Source: Tetradesmus obliquus (Eukaryota > Chlorophyta > Chlorophyceae > Sphaeropleales > Scenedesmaceae). Taken from it: a stretch of 64,000 bases of DNA. Of this stretch, positions 12,041 through 24,059 are shown piece after piece (the stretch's first letter is position 1; every line of letters starts with the position of its first letter). A program made the position numbers and the translations under genes. A model generated the notes under the pieces. That model saw only the letters and a list, made by a program, of their open reading frames with translations. It did not search any database and had not been told where the DNA came from. The DNA is taken from positions 3,494,501 to 3,558,500 of the forward strand of contig CP126191.1 of the NCBI GenBank assembly GCA_030272155.1, given 5' to 3'.

Positions 12041-13030
12041 CCAAAGCTCTTGTTGAAGCTGCTTCTGTATTGTCTGAGAAGGGGAAGCCAAGTGAGTTTG
12101 TGTTTTGTGGGGTTCCGCAACCTTGGTAACGGTCTGGTGGCTGCGCGTCCTTCTGCAGCTAGTACGTACACGGGAAGTCACTTCGGTACCGTTGACCCAG
12201 ATGTAGATTCTGTCAACTTGACAGGCAAGTTGCCTTGAGTCAACCTGTCTACTGCGCACCGGCAACGGCCGTACAGTGCAGCCGGCATGCCTGTGTCAAC
12301 CTGGTGTCAACTGTAATGTTACACAGCATGCTCATGCAGATTGCAACGTGCCCTGCCTGTCAGCGGCAACCATGCACAGCCAAGTGCAAAACATGCTGCA
12401 CTGACGCAGTGGAACTTTCTGTTTCCGCCGCAGTCAGGCGCAGGGTAGCGGCACCGGTGCGCAACAACGAGCCATGCTGAAAGGACACGGCTCTGCATGC
12501 ATGTAACGCCTAAGCAGGTGCAACATCCAAAAGACACATATGTGTGTCCGCCCCCTTCTAAAGCTGCTGCTTACGTGCACGTTTGCCGTCCGCATGGCTT
12601 GAAAGAAGATTATGCATGCAGGCCCTAGGTTGTGCATGCCTATATGCATGCCAAAGAGCACCCATGCAACTTGCCAAATGCAACATGCCTCAACATGCCC
12701 GACAATAGCGCTGCAACCAACAACGCAGACCGCTGTGCTGAACACTTTGGCATAAGCCAAGCAGCCCCAGTGCGTTGTTGAACAGCAAGCTAGGTAACTG
12801 TATTATGTACACGAATGCTAGCAACAGCAGGGACCTCCCCATACAATGCCATAGGTTCACAGCTGCAGGTCACTGCTCAGGCTGCTGCTGTAGGGAGCAA
12901 CAGCCGTTCACAGCGACCCAGCAAAATGCTACGCAACATCAGCTTTACCTGCAGCTACAGCTGGCTTGCCGCCGCCTAGCTTGCTCTGGCCAACACGCAT
13001 GGCCTCCCAGCTGCTGCTGCTGCTGCTGCA
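12041..13030. other. Convergent intergenic region PIG-O / ASF1
   Basis: Holds the 3' UTRs of PIG-O (+) and ASF1 (-). No gene was found. The only evident processing element is the paired TGTAA signal annotated separately. Several GCATGC/TGCATGCA palindromes occur between about 12490 and 12660. Confidence 0.5.
12312..12323. terminator. Back-to-back poly(A) signals (TGTAA / TTACA)
   Basis: The sequence TGTAATGTTACA places a plus-strand TGTAA (12312-12316) two bases from a minus-strand TGTAA (12319-12323). TGTAA is the usual chlorophyte poly(A) signal. It is the first one downstream of PIG-O on the plus strand and the first downstream of ASF1 on the minus strand, so the two 3' UTRs probably overlap by a few tens of bases. 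Confidence 0.6.
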
Positions 13031-14610
13031 TCATCCCATCTGCATGTCTGTGTCCATGTCTGCTGCCTGCTGCTGCTGCGACTGCTGCTTCCCCTGCACG
13101 GTGAACCCGGTGAACCCCGAGCCCGCACTAAACGTAACGCTGCTGCCGTTCACCTGCGGCTGCACATTCTCCACATCCACATCCACCTCCCCATCCCCTG
13201 ACAGCTCATCGTCCTCCTCTTCCTCCTCATCCTCGTCATTGTCATTGTCACCCAGCACGTCATCGTCTGCCATGTCCTCCACCTGCTGCTCGGGCATCTG
13301 CTCCGGCTCGTTGTCAAAGTCGTGAGGGAACTTGGTCACGCGCGGGTGGTCCGCCATGATGTTGCGCTGCACGGCAGCAAGCAGCAGCAGACGATGATGA
13401 TGGGCATGTGTTTCGGGTTGGTGCTCAAGGCTTTACAGAAGCTGCGCATGCACTTGAGCAACATGCAGAGTGCGTAGTGAGCAACCACCACTTGTGGCAG
13501 GAGCCATTGCATGCCGACATAATCGCATCAGTTTGAAGCCCGCGCCTATTCGCCTGTACCTGTCACTGCCTGCTGCCATGCTACACCCACTGACAAGCAG
13601 AAATAGTCAATCCTGGGTGCTGCAACAACAACCAACAAGCGCTGCAGCAGCCAGCACCACCTGGCTCGCAACACCCATCTGCCACACATTTGTCACATGT
13701 TTACCGCATTATCACAAACACACCTGCAGCTTGTCGATGATGGGCGGGTTGGGTGGCGGCCGCTCCGGGTCCAGCAGCTCGGGGTCTGTGTACTCCACGT
13801 TGACGTAGTAGCCCACGCGCACAAACTCCTTGCCCTTGTAGGAGCACGTCAGCAGCAGCGCAGTCACGCCCAGCAGGTCGTTGGGAGGGATCCTGCAGCG
13901 CATGATCACACCAGGTGTTAGAAGCAGGAGCGGAGAGCGTTGAGGTCAGTGGTGAATGGTGAAGGAATGCAGGTGCAGTGCCAAATGGCAAAGAGTGCCC
14001 ATAGGCACTGGGGAGAGAAGCAGGTGCAACACTGCTGCTGCTGCTACTGCTGCTGATCCAGTGCTTCTGTTGCAGGCTTGGATTGCTGCTGCACAACCTG
14101 AACCTTGACTGGTTGCAGTGCTACATGCTTGCAGGAACTGTTAAAATCGGCTCTGGTTCATTACAACGGTGTGCAGACTGCAGGCATCAACTGACAGAAG
14201 TTGGTATGCAACATAGGGATGTTCTGCCGCAGATGCATGTGCTGCAGCTGATGCTCATCATCCACATCTGATCCTTTGCTGCTGCTCTGACACATCAACA
14301 AACATGCTGTTGGTGACCTTCAAGCGTGGTAATCAAAGCACCAGTGCTGCTGTTGGACTCACTTGCTGGGATCTGGTGCTGGCGCCTCCATGCGAAATTT
14401 GAAAGTGCCTTGCTGCACAGGCCCCACCAGCGCAGAGTCTAGGATTTGGTCATACTGGTCTGACTCTGCTGAGCCCACGTAGTTTATCCGCCACTCCAAA
14501 TCGTCCTGCAGGCTGCTGAGGCATTCATACTGCACCTCAAGCACTATGGGGTCTGTGTAGGGGGCAGGGTTGTTGAGCACCTGCACTGAGGTGATGCTGC
14601 ACTCTGCCAT
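13031..14610 (-). CDS. ASF1: Histone chaperone ASF1
   Basis: ASF1 binds the histone H3-H4 dimer and hands it to CAF-1 or HIRA in nucleosome assembly. Three exons: 14610-14363, 13892-13724, 13366-13031 (250 aa). Exon 1 gives the start of the immunoglobulin-like core ([17 protein letters not shown], then [17 protein letters not shown]). Exon 2 gives [20 protein letters not shown] and [13 protein letters not shown], and exon 3 begins [13 protein letters not shown]. Together these make a complete core of about 155 residues, highly similar to the family. An acidic tail follows (EDEEEEEDD near residues 175-190), with a Gln-rich C-terminus. The acidic C-terminal region is typical of the fungal form. 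The start ATG gives the conserved N-terminus with no extra residues. Confidence 0.95.
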
Positions 14611-15349
14611 CGTGGCTCAACAGCCGGTACTACACGCAGAAGTATTTAAAAAAGATATTGAGCGGTCCAGCGGGGGATGCAAAGCGCCGTTGATGATTGC
14701 ACAGCACGGCAAAGCAGCAAATGGTGGTGAAGCTTGTCCTGGCAGCAAATGGAGCTGACGACTGGCAGAAGTGAAACGCGTTGGTTTAGGCAAGGCGTTC
14801 TGTTGCTGATTCGGTCATTGGCTGGCCGTGTTTCATATGGTGCAACAGGTTTAGGGCTGGACGCGAGAGTTTGAATCGAAACAAATTTGGAGCACGCAAA
14901 AAAGCCTGGTCTTCTTTTGTTTCTGGCAAACTACATACCAAATGCTTTTTTCAGCCCTTCTACTGCTATCGCAGCGTTCCTGCGCTTCACCCGCCATGCA
15001 GTGGCAGGACACTTGTGGCATGAACAACACCATATTCAAGTAGCGTGCTGCACCACATAGTTGAGCCGATCTTTGTATTGCTCAGTAAACTGTTGAGATC
15101 TTATACTTCCATCCCTAATTGATAGAGTGAGTTCTGTACACAGTGACATCCCAGCCTGCAGGCTACCTACCCAACTTGTCGCCCATCAGTAACCTGTGCA
15201 CACCAACACTGCCGGGCAATGGTGGATAAGCTCGCCCCAGTTCATGCTGAGCTGGAGATAGACGCAACATATTTCAGTTGCAATCCTTGGTTGGTTACCA
15301 ATATGCAGTCATGATGCACAGAGACATGTACACACTCACAAGTTCACTT
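14611..15349. other. Intergenic region upstream of ASF1
   Basis: No coding exon is supported. The part next to 14610 should hold the ASF1 promoter; an AT-rich stretch at about 14640-14658 (tatttaaaaaagatattg) is the only core-promoter-like element seen. The distal part is the 3' flank of the sulfotransferase-like gene. No obvious TGTAA on the minus strand was found there. Confidence 0.4.
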
Positions 15350-15965
15350 TCAAAACCGCAGCAGCTTTTGTGCCTGTTCACTGGATGGTATGATGCCTGC
15401 AAACCCACACGCTGTGTATGTCGCAGACACGCGGGTAAGCTTGCGCCGGTAGTGTGGGTGCGCCAGCATAGCACGAATCCACACAGCATCCAGGTCAAGC
15501 ATCAGATCTGCCAGCTTGAAGATCTCCGAGTCAATGCGCGTCAACCGCTCCAAACGCCGCATATCTTGATCCACAAATGCAAAGTCATGCCGTGGAAAAG
15601 CATGCCACGCCTCTTCACTGCCATTGAAGCCCACGATTACTATGTGTGCCCCATGCTGGCTGCGCTCTGGCTGGTGCTCCAAGTGCGGATCGTGCAGCGC
15701 CCCAGCAGCAGCAGCGAGCGTGGCATTGTGGAAGCCCAGCAGCCGCGCCTGCCGCTCCAGCCAGCTGGCACGCACCAGTGCCACAGCTGCGTGCACCTCC
15801 AGCACCTCTGGCGGCAGTTCTGGCGGCGGCGGCTCATCAAACGGCTGGTCAAACTGCGCCGCTGCTTGCTCGAAGGCCATGTGCGCTGCGTTGAACTGCT
15901 CGTCACCATCCTCGTCATCGTCATCCTCTTCTTCCATGCCAAATATGACACTGCTGCCCACCTCA

Positions 15966-15998
<33 letters not shown>

Positions 15999-18246
15999 GC
16001 TGGCATCCCGCTGCCCTGCAGGTCCCGCCCCTGCACCTGCCCAACCGCTTCTGCCAGCGCACCTACTCCCAAAGCCCCGCCAGCGCCATTGCTGCCTCCA
16101 GCTGCTGCTGCAGCCGCCAGCATCGCTGCTCCCTCTGCTTTCAGCCGCCGCAGCGACAGCCCCAGCGTCGGTGGCGCAGACGGCTGTGCCACTGTGCGCA
16201 CGCGCTTTGCTGGCTGCCCGCTGAACTTCCGTGCTGGCCAGCCCAGCAGCGACGACACCAGCAGGTCAATCTCTGTTGCCCTGTGCAGCGTCATCACCAT
16301 ATCAAAGCCCAGCAGTGCATCCGCAGCCTTATCCAGCTCGACGCTGCTCATGTTTGCTGCGCTGCGGCAGAAGCTCTCGCGCCCGATCAGCGTGCGCGTT
16401 GCGTAATTGCCGACCAGCGCAGGGCCCAGGGCTTCCCACCAGGTGAGGTTCCAGGCGGGCGGCGTCCAGCTGGTGATGTTTTTGATCTGCAGCTGCCGCG
16501 TGTAGCGGAACTTGACCTCCGCTAGCAGGCTGATGGCGTGCGGCACTGGCTGCCGCAGCACGATGGCGTTCATGAAGTCGGGACACACCTGCAGCCCAGG
16601 ACAAACACAGGGGAGCAAGGCGCACGTCAGAGAGGCTAGCCGCTTTGCGCTGCTGCACCGGACATGCCGTTTATTTCTGCTTGTCAGTTCTGGCGGGCAG
16701 AAACAGGCGCTGCCACTGCCGCAGGAGCTGGTGCACAAGCTGCGGATGATTGGTGACTGCTGCTGCTGCAGCCGTGCAGGAGCCATGCTGCACTGCAGGC
16801 TAAGCTGCTTGCTGCATAGCACACCCACCTGCGCCCTGTTGAGCTCCTCTGCAGAGCGCGCCTGCATGTCACTGAAGGAGACCCCACCCAGCGCTGATAA
16901 TGTGCGCTCGTTGGCCATGAACGTTGTGCCAGAGTTGCGCACATCCAGCATGCGCGACTGGCAGGTGTATCGCCGCCCATTCAGCAGGTGTGGGCAGGCA
17001 TACATCAGCCACATGCTCAGCTGCGGCTCGGTAGCATGCTCGTTCCTGTTGAAGTTGGTTGGGTCTATCGGGTGGCTGGGTGTGACATCCAGCACGCCTC
17101 TCCTGGTGTCCGGGAAAGCACCTGACGCATTGACGTGGTGGGACACCATCCACACAGGGCTGTCCAGCCTGCAGTGCCGTACAGTGCAACAGAGTGTTAC
17201 ACGGATTGATTGAGATGTAGACGATAATCATCGCTGCTGACCGTTTGCTGAGAAACAATTGTGGCAAACGCCAGCGCAGTCGCTGTGTTGGCGTCACACA
17301 CTTGTGCAGCGTGAGTCATGCTCAGCTACTGCCTGTAGCTTGCATCCGCTGGCTGGTAGAATGGCAGCACGCTGCTGCGTGCAATCGCTTGCATATGGCT
17401 CAACATGAGCCTCTCTTTGGCTGCTGTTTGTGCGCACCTGTCGTCCATGACGCAATTCTTCTCAATGGTCAGGTGCGGGTTGCTGCATCTGTTGGTAGCT
17501 GCCAGCTGGCACATGGTGGTGCCACCACACTTGCTGATGTGGTGGAAGCTGATGGTACGGCCTTGGGCCCTCGTCACATGGTGTAGGTACATCCTGCAAG
17601 CACATTCATCACACACCTGTGTACTGAGCAGTGATGGTAAGTCATAACAGTGGCAGGGCGAGATTGCTGCTGCTTTGTTCTGACACAACCAGTGTTCCTG
17701 CAAGCGCTGCTAGTGCTCAGACTGCCATGCTCATGTACTGCATGCAGCACCACATAGCAGTACACAGCACAGTTGCGCAGCTGTTGGCTAGCTGCTGCCA
17801 GCTACTTGCCTCAACATAGTGCCAAGAGCATTGCTGTCCAGGTGCGTGGTCTGCCAGACGAACATCTTGGAACGCTGAAGTAGCCAGATGGCTGCGACAT
17901 AGCTGCGCCTGATGGCAGGGTAGTATACATCGTTTTTGTCCTCCTCAAGAATTTGCCGCACGCTCTTGCTCATGCTGCGCACCAATGCCACTGCTTGGAA
18001 GTAATCTATGCAGCGTGTGCAGACTGGGTGCAGCAGTACTTGCAACTGCTCCACAAATGCTTCCAGCGGGCTGCTGTGCGTCTCCCTTGCCTTGCTTCCA
18101 AGCCATCTAACTGCATGCTGCAAGAAGTGCTCAAGCTGTGCATCTGAGAGCGGTTGCACATCAGGCAGCTTGCCCAGTGACTGTGCAAGAGTTGGCTGGG
18201 AGAGCAACAGCACCAGGGCCGCAGCAATCACTAGTGGTCGCAGCAT
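15350..18246 (-). CDS. Sulfotransferase-like secretory protein (PAPS-binding motifs)
   Basis: Probable Golgi or secreted sulfotransferase transferring sulfate from PAPS to a glycan or protein; the acceptor is unknown. Four exons: 18246-17810, 17593-17438, 17168-16829, 16588-15350 (723 aa). The N-terminus is a signal peptide or anchor (LRPLVIAAALVLLLSQPTLAQ). Residues of about 155-165 read FHHISKCGGTTMC, the P-loop-like 5'-phosphosulfate-binding motif. FMNAIVLRQPVPHAISLL in exon 4 matches the 3'-phosphate-binding motif (R-x-P...S). The rest of exon 4 holds low-complexity Ser, Ala and acidic runs (EEEDDDDED), then a charged C-terminal domain. Intron 1 is ambiguous: a GC donor (AG|GCAAGT) with acceptor at 17594, or a GT donor after 17806 with acceptor at 17617. 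Both keep frame (723 or 732 aa). Not a close relative of the tandem sulfotransferases near 50 kb. Confidence 0.75.
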
Positions 18247-18968
18247 ATCCACATCGCAATTGCTGAGGTTATAGTTTCATTATAAAAGAAATAGTGCCAC
18301 ACCTGATGGAGCTCTTGACAAATCACAGTCGGTTAGCAGCTGATGTCGAGCACCCAGATTGATGATGCGTGTCAGACGAGTATACGCAGGCATCGGAACG
18401 CTTCATTTTAGATACTGACAGTGTGACGTGGTGGTTGAGCACCCATGTTACAAATGATGCAGTTCGTTTGTCATACAAGGTTGCGTACTTCAGGCGGGAG
18501 GCAGACGGCACTACACCGCCGTGATGAGTCCCAAGGCAGCACTTGGCTTCGAGGATGCCTTGAGGTGTACAATGACAGTGGGCATGGCAGTTTTCAGCTC
18601 TGCTGCTGCAATGGCTGCTGCTGCTGCTGCTGCGTGTCCTAGGCTGCAACGCATCTGCCCATGGGCCCCTGGCCAGGAACTGTGCTCAAACAGGATGAAG
18701 AGGAGAGGCAAAGTAGGTTAGCCAAATGAACATCGATATCGTTTGTTCTTACACCAACAATAGCAGCTGTAAGGTATTCCATGCTGCATGCCAGCAACGA
18801 CAGCTCATTGTCTCTGCATCACCACCCCAGACAAGGTTGTACGTGCCTATCTACACCAACATAACAGCCAGGACTCCACTGCACGCGCACACCACACATG
18901 TTACATGGCATGTGCTATGATGCAGTGGTTGTGCACTCACATGTGCCGCATAAACCGTGGCTGGCCAC
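18247..18968. other. Intergenic region between two minus-strand genes
   Basis: No coding exon is supported. The end next to 18246 holds the sulfotransferase-like promoter; an AT-rich TATA-like patch lies at about 18279-18288. Next to 18968 is the 3' UTR of the propeller gene, with a minus-strand TGTAA (read as TTACA at 18901-18905) 64 bases past the stop. Confidence 0.45.
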
Positions 18969-19391
18969 CTAAGGCCATGGCTTGCAGTCCTTGTCAACAT
19001 CTATGCCAACTACTTCAAAAGCATGCTTGGGGCATGGCAGGAATGGGAAACATGTGTCCAGATGCGCATTGACTGCCCACAAAAGCCCCTGCTGGTATGC
19101 CAGCGTAGTGGGCACACCAAGCACAGGGTTCTGGAACAAGCAGGACAGCCTCATACCACTCAAGCTGCCCTCAATGGCTAGGCCCCACACACGGTTGTTG
19201 TAATTGTCTGCAACGTATGCCATGGAGCTATTGCTCACCCAGACACCATCAAGCAGCAGCCGGTCACTTGTTTTGCCACCTTGTATTGTTGGCAACGCAA
19301 ACTCCTTCACCTCAGCTGCTGGGCCCTGCTGTCCATGCAGCAGCAGCAGCTGGTCCAGCAGGCCTTGTGCTGGAGCAGCTGCTCCTGGCCG

Positions 19392-19465
<74 letters not shown>

Positions 19466-20360
19466 TTATGCTACTTGCATCTGCTGCTTTGGGTACCACA
19501 GCACTGTACATGTTGCCAGTGTGAGTGTTGGCCACCAGCAGTGTGTCTGCAGTGTCATTGCTGGCATACACAGCAAGGCCATTTGCACGGAATTGTCCCA
19601 GCTGTGTGGCAAAGTAGCCTCCAGTCAAGTGGCGCAGCACAGGCCTTGCTATTGCAGGGCCGCCACTGCTGTTGCTGCTGCTGGTACTGCTGCCAGTGCT
19701 GGCTGTTGATGGTGAAGCAGCTGCAAACCTGGGGATGGAGTAGATCCCTGCCCTGAAGCTGTCAGTGAAGTAGGCGCGGTCGTTGCTGAGTGCGACATCG
19801 TTGATGTAGCTCACAGCAGGCTTAGCAAGCTGCACAACCTCCTTCCGTGTCACTACATACTGCTGCTGCTGGGCACTGCTGCTGCTGCTGCTGCTGCTGC
19901 CTGTCTTCTGCACGTGGAAGATGAAGCCCTTGCCTGACAGGCTTCCTGCTGCAAACAGGGCCTGCTGCTGCGGGCAGAACTTGGCCCCTGACAGGGCCAC
20001 CCCTGGCTCATGGTGCACTATGCGCGAGGTGTTGCTGGCGAGGTCAACGTGCACAACCGCGCCACTCAGGCAGGCAACCCACAGGTCATTGTCACTGCCT
20101 GCGGACACCAAGCCAGCAGCACAGGAAAAGTCACATATTTAATGGAACAGTGAATGTTGCAACCAGTTCCCAGGCGCCTTGCAACGCGGCATCGCCAAGA
20201 AGCACAGACATGGCTTGCCATTCCTGCAGTGACACTTGCCTGCTGTCACTCCCTCCGGCTGCACTCCATCTGGCAGTGGCACCAGCTTATAGCAATGCGA
20301 TAGTGTGATGTAGGCTACCAGCAGCAGCAAGGTTGCCCATGCCTTGCTGGTGCCAAGCAT
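18969..20360 (-). CDS. Secreted SMP-30/NHL-type six-bladed beta-propeller protein
   Basis: Two exons, 20360-20240 and 20098-18969 (416 aa). The start is the first in-frame ATG, which gives a signal peptide (MLGTSKAWATLLLLVAYITL). Exon 1 ends in LPDGVQPEGVTAG and exon 2 continues SDNDLWVACLSGAVVHVDL; joined, they form the blade signature of SMP-30/gluconolactonase-like propellers (LPDG..PEG......W...L.GAV..VDL). Later blades show INDVALSNDRAYFTDSF, GLAVYASNDTADTLLVAN and DGVWVSNSSMAYVADNYNNR. Function is uncertain: relatives include lactonases and Ca-dependent hydrolases, and the metal ligands cannot be assigned by eye. The intron has a GC donor (AG|GCAAGT); the nearby GT fails in phase. A run of 22 Ser interrupts the middle of the protein. 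Confidence 0.8.
19396..19461 (+). repeat. (CTG)22 tract encoding poly-Ser on the minus strand
   Basis: Twenty-two uninterrupted CTG units on the plus strand are read as AGC on the coding strand of the propeller gene, giving an uninterrupted Ser run. It is the longest triplet tract in the window and likely length-variable. Confidence 0.95.
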
Positions 20361-20772
20361 ATGGTGCCCCAGTGCTGCTAGTGCTGCTGTAGGACTGCCG
20401 TCATCCAACAGGTGGCTGAAACTGAATCAACAATGTATTTTAGATGTATCGACGAGTTGTGCTGCACAGCTGTTTAGTGCGAGGCCAGAGTTCTTCTTAG
20501 ATGTGACCGCGCAACTTTTGGCGCGCTTCTTTTGATTGTGTCCGTCTTGCTGCTGGCTTCTGCTTATGTTACGTGATCTCTGGCTTTCAGCCTAACGTTA
20601 ATCAGTTTGTTTGGCACGTCACACTTAGCCGCGTAGTGGCATACAGCGAGCTACTGCAGTACACATGGCGACAAGGCCGATCCTCCTAGTACCAAAGTCG
20701 CGTGTTTCGATGCCATAAACTTGGAGCATCCAAAAACGTTACATCTGAGCCACACTCGCTCGACCATTGAGG
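20361..20772. other. Intergenic region
   Basis: Promoter side of the propeller gene and 3' flank of the minus-strand FUSC/ALMT gene. A minus-strand TGTAA (TTACA at 20739-20743) lies 30 bases past the transporter stop. No gene is seen. Confidence 0.5.
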
Positions 20773-22548
20773 TCATACAGTGGCCTCACCACCAGCTATC
20801 ACACCCTTGCTGGCCATCTGCTGCGGCGCGCCAGGCAGCACTGGCAGCAGCGCATTCAGGCTTTGCGTGAGGCCCCTCAGTGCTTTGCCCAGCTGCCTGC
20901 TCAGAACCAGCAGCGTGCACCAGCGTGCTGTCTGCGCCTCGTCGCTTGTGACTGCTTCTGCCAGCAGTCTCCCAAAGGCAGCAGCAATGCGGTCTGCCTT
21001 GTTGCCGAGCCCTGCTGGCGAGCCAGCTGCTGCTGCAGCTGCCTCGCGCCACTTGCTGCCTGGGCCAGATGCCACAGCAGCAGCAGACCCTGCAGCAGCA
21101 GGCCCGGCAGCAGCATCGCTGCTGCTGTCTGCTGCTGTATCTTGGCTGGATTGGCTGTCGAGCGTTGCTGCAATGAGCTGCTTCAAACTGTTGGCAAATG
21201 CTGACAGGTTGTTGGACTGCACTGCAGCAGCAGCAGGTCCCGCGGGTGGCAGGCTGTCCGACAGATCCTGCAGCACACACAGCAGACAATCGCATGTCGT
21301 TTGCTTGACATATTAGTGTTGCTTGGCAAGATCTACCTCTGGCGTCAAACTACTGGCTGGTAAGGCCAAGATACAGCCAGCAGGAAACGACAGGCGCCAC
21401 CATACGGAAAACCACTGCTGCCCATCAAACTCCCATTATTCATGGTCAGACAGCACAGACAGGGCAACATGGCAGCAGCAGCAGCAGCAAACTGAGTCGG
21501 CTCTCATGCCAGCAGCCCCACCTTGAGCGCTGCTACAGCGCTGGTTGCCAGTGGCTTCAAAAGCTCCCTGCGGCTGGCAGCAACCAGCTGCACAGGCGGC
21601 GCCCGCTGCACCACTGGCACGCTGCCAAACTCCTCCATTATGGTCAGCAGCGCACGAAGCACCTGAGGCAACATAACAACACACAGGATAGGCGCAAGGC
21701 CAAGAAAGGGGGCATGCACACCAATGGACATGCAAGGGTGATGGAACTGCTGCCAAGGCATATAATTGTTTTGCGGATGTTTTGCACAGATCAGGGGCAC
21801 CTGCAGTACAGGCACCGCTGGCTGCATACCTGGCTTGCGCTGAATATTGCTGCCAGCACTTTGCTGTCATCAAAGCTGCTGCTGCCGACAGCAGGGACGT
21901 AGCACCTGCAGCCGCAGTCAACAAGGCATATCAGCAAGCTCTTGTCAGACAAGCGTTGGCTCATGTGCCAGTGCTGGGTGCAGCCTGTCTGACTGTGCTG
22001 CTGTTTGAAGTTTGCTGCTCAGCAGTTAGAAGGCAGCAAGCTGCATACAACGAATGTGTTTCATTACATGATTGAGTATGAGCTGTGGCGCTGTGTTGGC
22101 TTTGTGATCATGGGTGCAGGAGCAGCGGTGCATGAGCTGAGATGGCAGCGTCTGGTGATGTTTGCTGGGCAGCAGACACACTGCTCATATCATCACACCA
22201 AGGAAGCGCCATATGCAAACTCTGCTACACTTGATATCTGCTGAACCCAGGCTGCTGCTGCTGCATGTATGCATGACGCTGCATATGTTACCATGCTGCG
22301 CAGCATGCTGGCTCACCTGCAGCTCCCCATGCTGCCGACGTACTTCTCCTTAGCCACTGCAGGCAGCAGCTGCGTCACTGTATGAAGATGATGCGCAGCC
22401 TCCGCAGCCAGCAGTTCAGCCTTACTGTACGCAGCCGCCTTGGCTTTGCCAGGCTTGGCTACTGCCGCAGCCCCTGCTGCTGCTGCTTCGGGTGCTGGAC
22501 TGATTACATCCTTTGCGTCCAGAGCATTGTCAGCTGCATTGCCTGGCA

Positions 22549-22582
<34 letters not shown>

Positions 22583-23029
22583 GGCTGCGTTGTCAGAGCC
22601 GCTCTGCTGCGGCTTGCTGTTGCCGGTGATGAGCAGCACCTCAGCCAGGCTGTGCAGTGCAGCCAGGGCGTCAGACAGCGCGCAGATCACCTGCACAATC
22701 AAGCGACAAGGACCGTGAGATAAGCACAGCTGAGCAAATAGAGTCTTCTGGTGCAGGTGCCTGTTTGACAGCTGTATGCCAGCCCAATTAAGCTGCACAC
22801 CCTGCTGCAGTTGCGGCACACTAGCTCTCCAGTGCGGTAGGCGCACGACACATGCTGCAGCAGCACATGAGGCTTCTGCATGAGCCGCGCACCTGCTGTG
22901 TTGCGGTCTGGGGGACGAACACCATAGCTGCCACAGTGTAGACGATGATGGCAGCAGAGATGGCCACTGTCTTGGTGGCTGTGTTGATGAAGGCCTGGTC
23001 CACGGTGTCAAAGTTCACAGCAACTGCAG

Positions 23030-23084
<55 letters not shown>

Positions 23085-24059
23085 GAAGAGTACAAGGTCG
23101 TTTTCAAACAGGGATATGTGTTGTGTACAATATGTACACAGCGCAGCTGTACAAAGGTGAGAAGCCGTCCGGGGTGTCTGCCATGCAGCAGTCCTGCAAC
23201 ACGAGCACCTCCCAAGCTTGGTCCTGCGCCCGCCAGCAATGGCTTGCTCCTGGCTGTGCCTGTTGGCTGCCTTCCTGCACAAAACTGTGCGGCCTTCGCT
23301 CCTCGCACTCTACCTAGCCAACACCATGAGCACCGTCAACCGCAACCACTTTGCTCGCCCGCATACAAGCAAGATGCAATATCTCTGCCAGCAGCTGCCT
23401 TTTCTGCAGCTCACCAATGAACGCTGTGATGAGCGCGACTGGTGACAGGTACTGCTGCCCAGTCAACAGGAAGCTCAGTGCCACCAAAGTAAAGGCCCAT
23501 GCAGCAAGGCACAGCACCAGGAACCACCAGGCCTGGCAGCTGGCATACAGCGCATAGAACAGCCAGCCGCCTGCCATGACTCCAGCGATGCGCTGCACTG
23601 CCTTTGTGAAGCTCTTGCCTAGGGTTGGTACGGCAAGGATGCTGATGGTGATCATGGCCATCTGCAGCAATGTGAACTTCAGGTTATTAGGTAACAATGG
23701 ATTGACTATGAAACTATGAAACAATGTAGGTTATGTGGTGCAGGTTGTTGGTCGGTGCGCCGCTTATGCATGGCACCAGCAGCAGGCTGCCAAAGAGATA
23801 GAGTATGCACAGTAGGCAAGGCGGCAGCAGCACACATCCTCACCTGTGTGCCTGTGTGCACAATGCTGGTCCATTTGTGTTTGGGTCCCAATGAGTGGGT
23901 TACTGCCACGTTGATGATTGCGAACACAAGGATGCTGAATGTTGCCGTGAAGCCAATGTGCAGTGCTGAAGGCAGTGCCCTCTGAAAGCTCCTCTTTGGT
24001 GGCTTCAGTAGAGCTGGAACCTGCCGATACAAGTATTCAGGGGGTTTGGTTGTGCCCAT
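20773..24059 (-). CDS. FUSC/ALMT-like membrane transporter (559 aa)
   Basis: Putative anion or aromatic-acid transporter of the FUSC superfamily, which includes plant aluminium-activated malate transporters; the substrate is unknown. Seven exons: 24059-23844, 23661-23415, 23023-22893, 22690-22317, 21905-21830, 21662-21522, 21267-20773. Five or six hydrophobic helices lie in the first 220 residues (HIGFTATFSILVFAIINVAV; MAMITISILAVPTLG; WWFLVLCLAAWAFTLVALSF; AISAAIIVYTVAAMVFVP). GKSFTKAVQRIAGVMAGG matches the position and pattern of the ALMT motif after helix 2. The soluble C-terminal half is helical and contains a poly-Ala run, an Ala/Gly linker and RGLTQSLNALL. All phases agree. It is divergent from a second family member at 24574. 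Intron 2 ends in a (CTG)17 tract. Confidence 0.82.
23031..23081 (+). repeat. (CAG)17 tract abutting a 3' splice site
   Basis: Seventeen CAG units on the plus strand read as CTG in the sense of the minus-strand transporter gene and end about 8 bases before the acceptor of its third exon. They take the place of a normal polypyrimidine tract. Confidence 0.9.

Noticed and set aside
10591-12171. Long minus-strand ORFs (258 and 252 codons) opposite PIG-O exon 8
   Set aside because: They are antisense shadows of a well-supported coding exon, with no family resemblance and compositions expected from reading Leu/Ala-rich coding DNA backwards.
15624-16525. Plus-strand ORFs of 260 and 415 codons in the sulfotransferase-like gene
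   Set aside because: They are antisense to the fourth exon, whose minus-strand frame contains the PAPS-binding motif; no independent evidence.
20701-20740. Possible tRNA-like segment (cgtgtttcgatgcc)
   Set aside because: The T-arm-like string lacks a matching acceptor stem and D-arm at the right spacing. No tRNA, rRNA or snRNA could be supported anywhere in the window.
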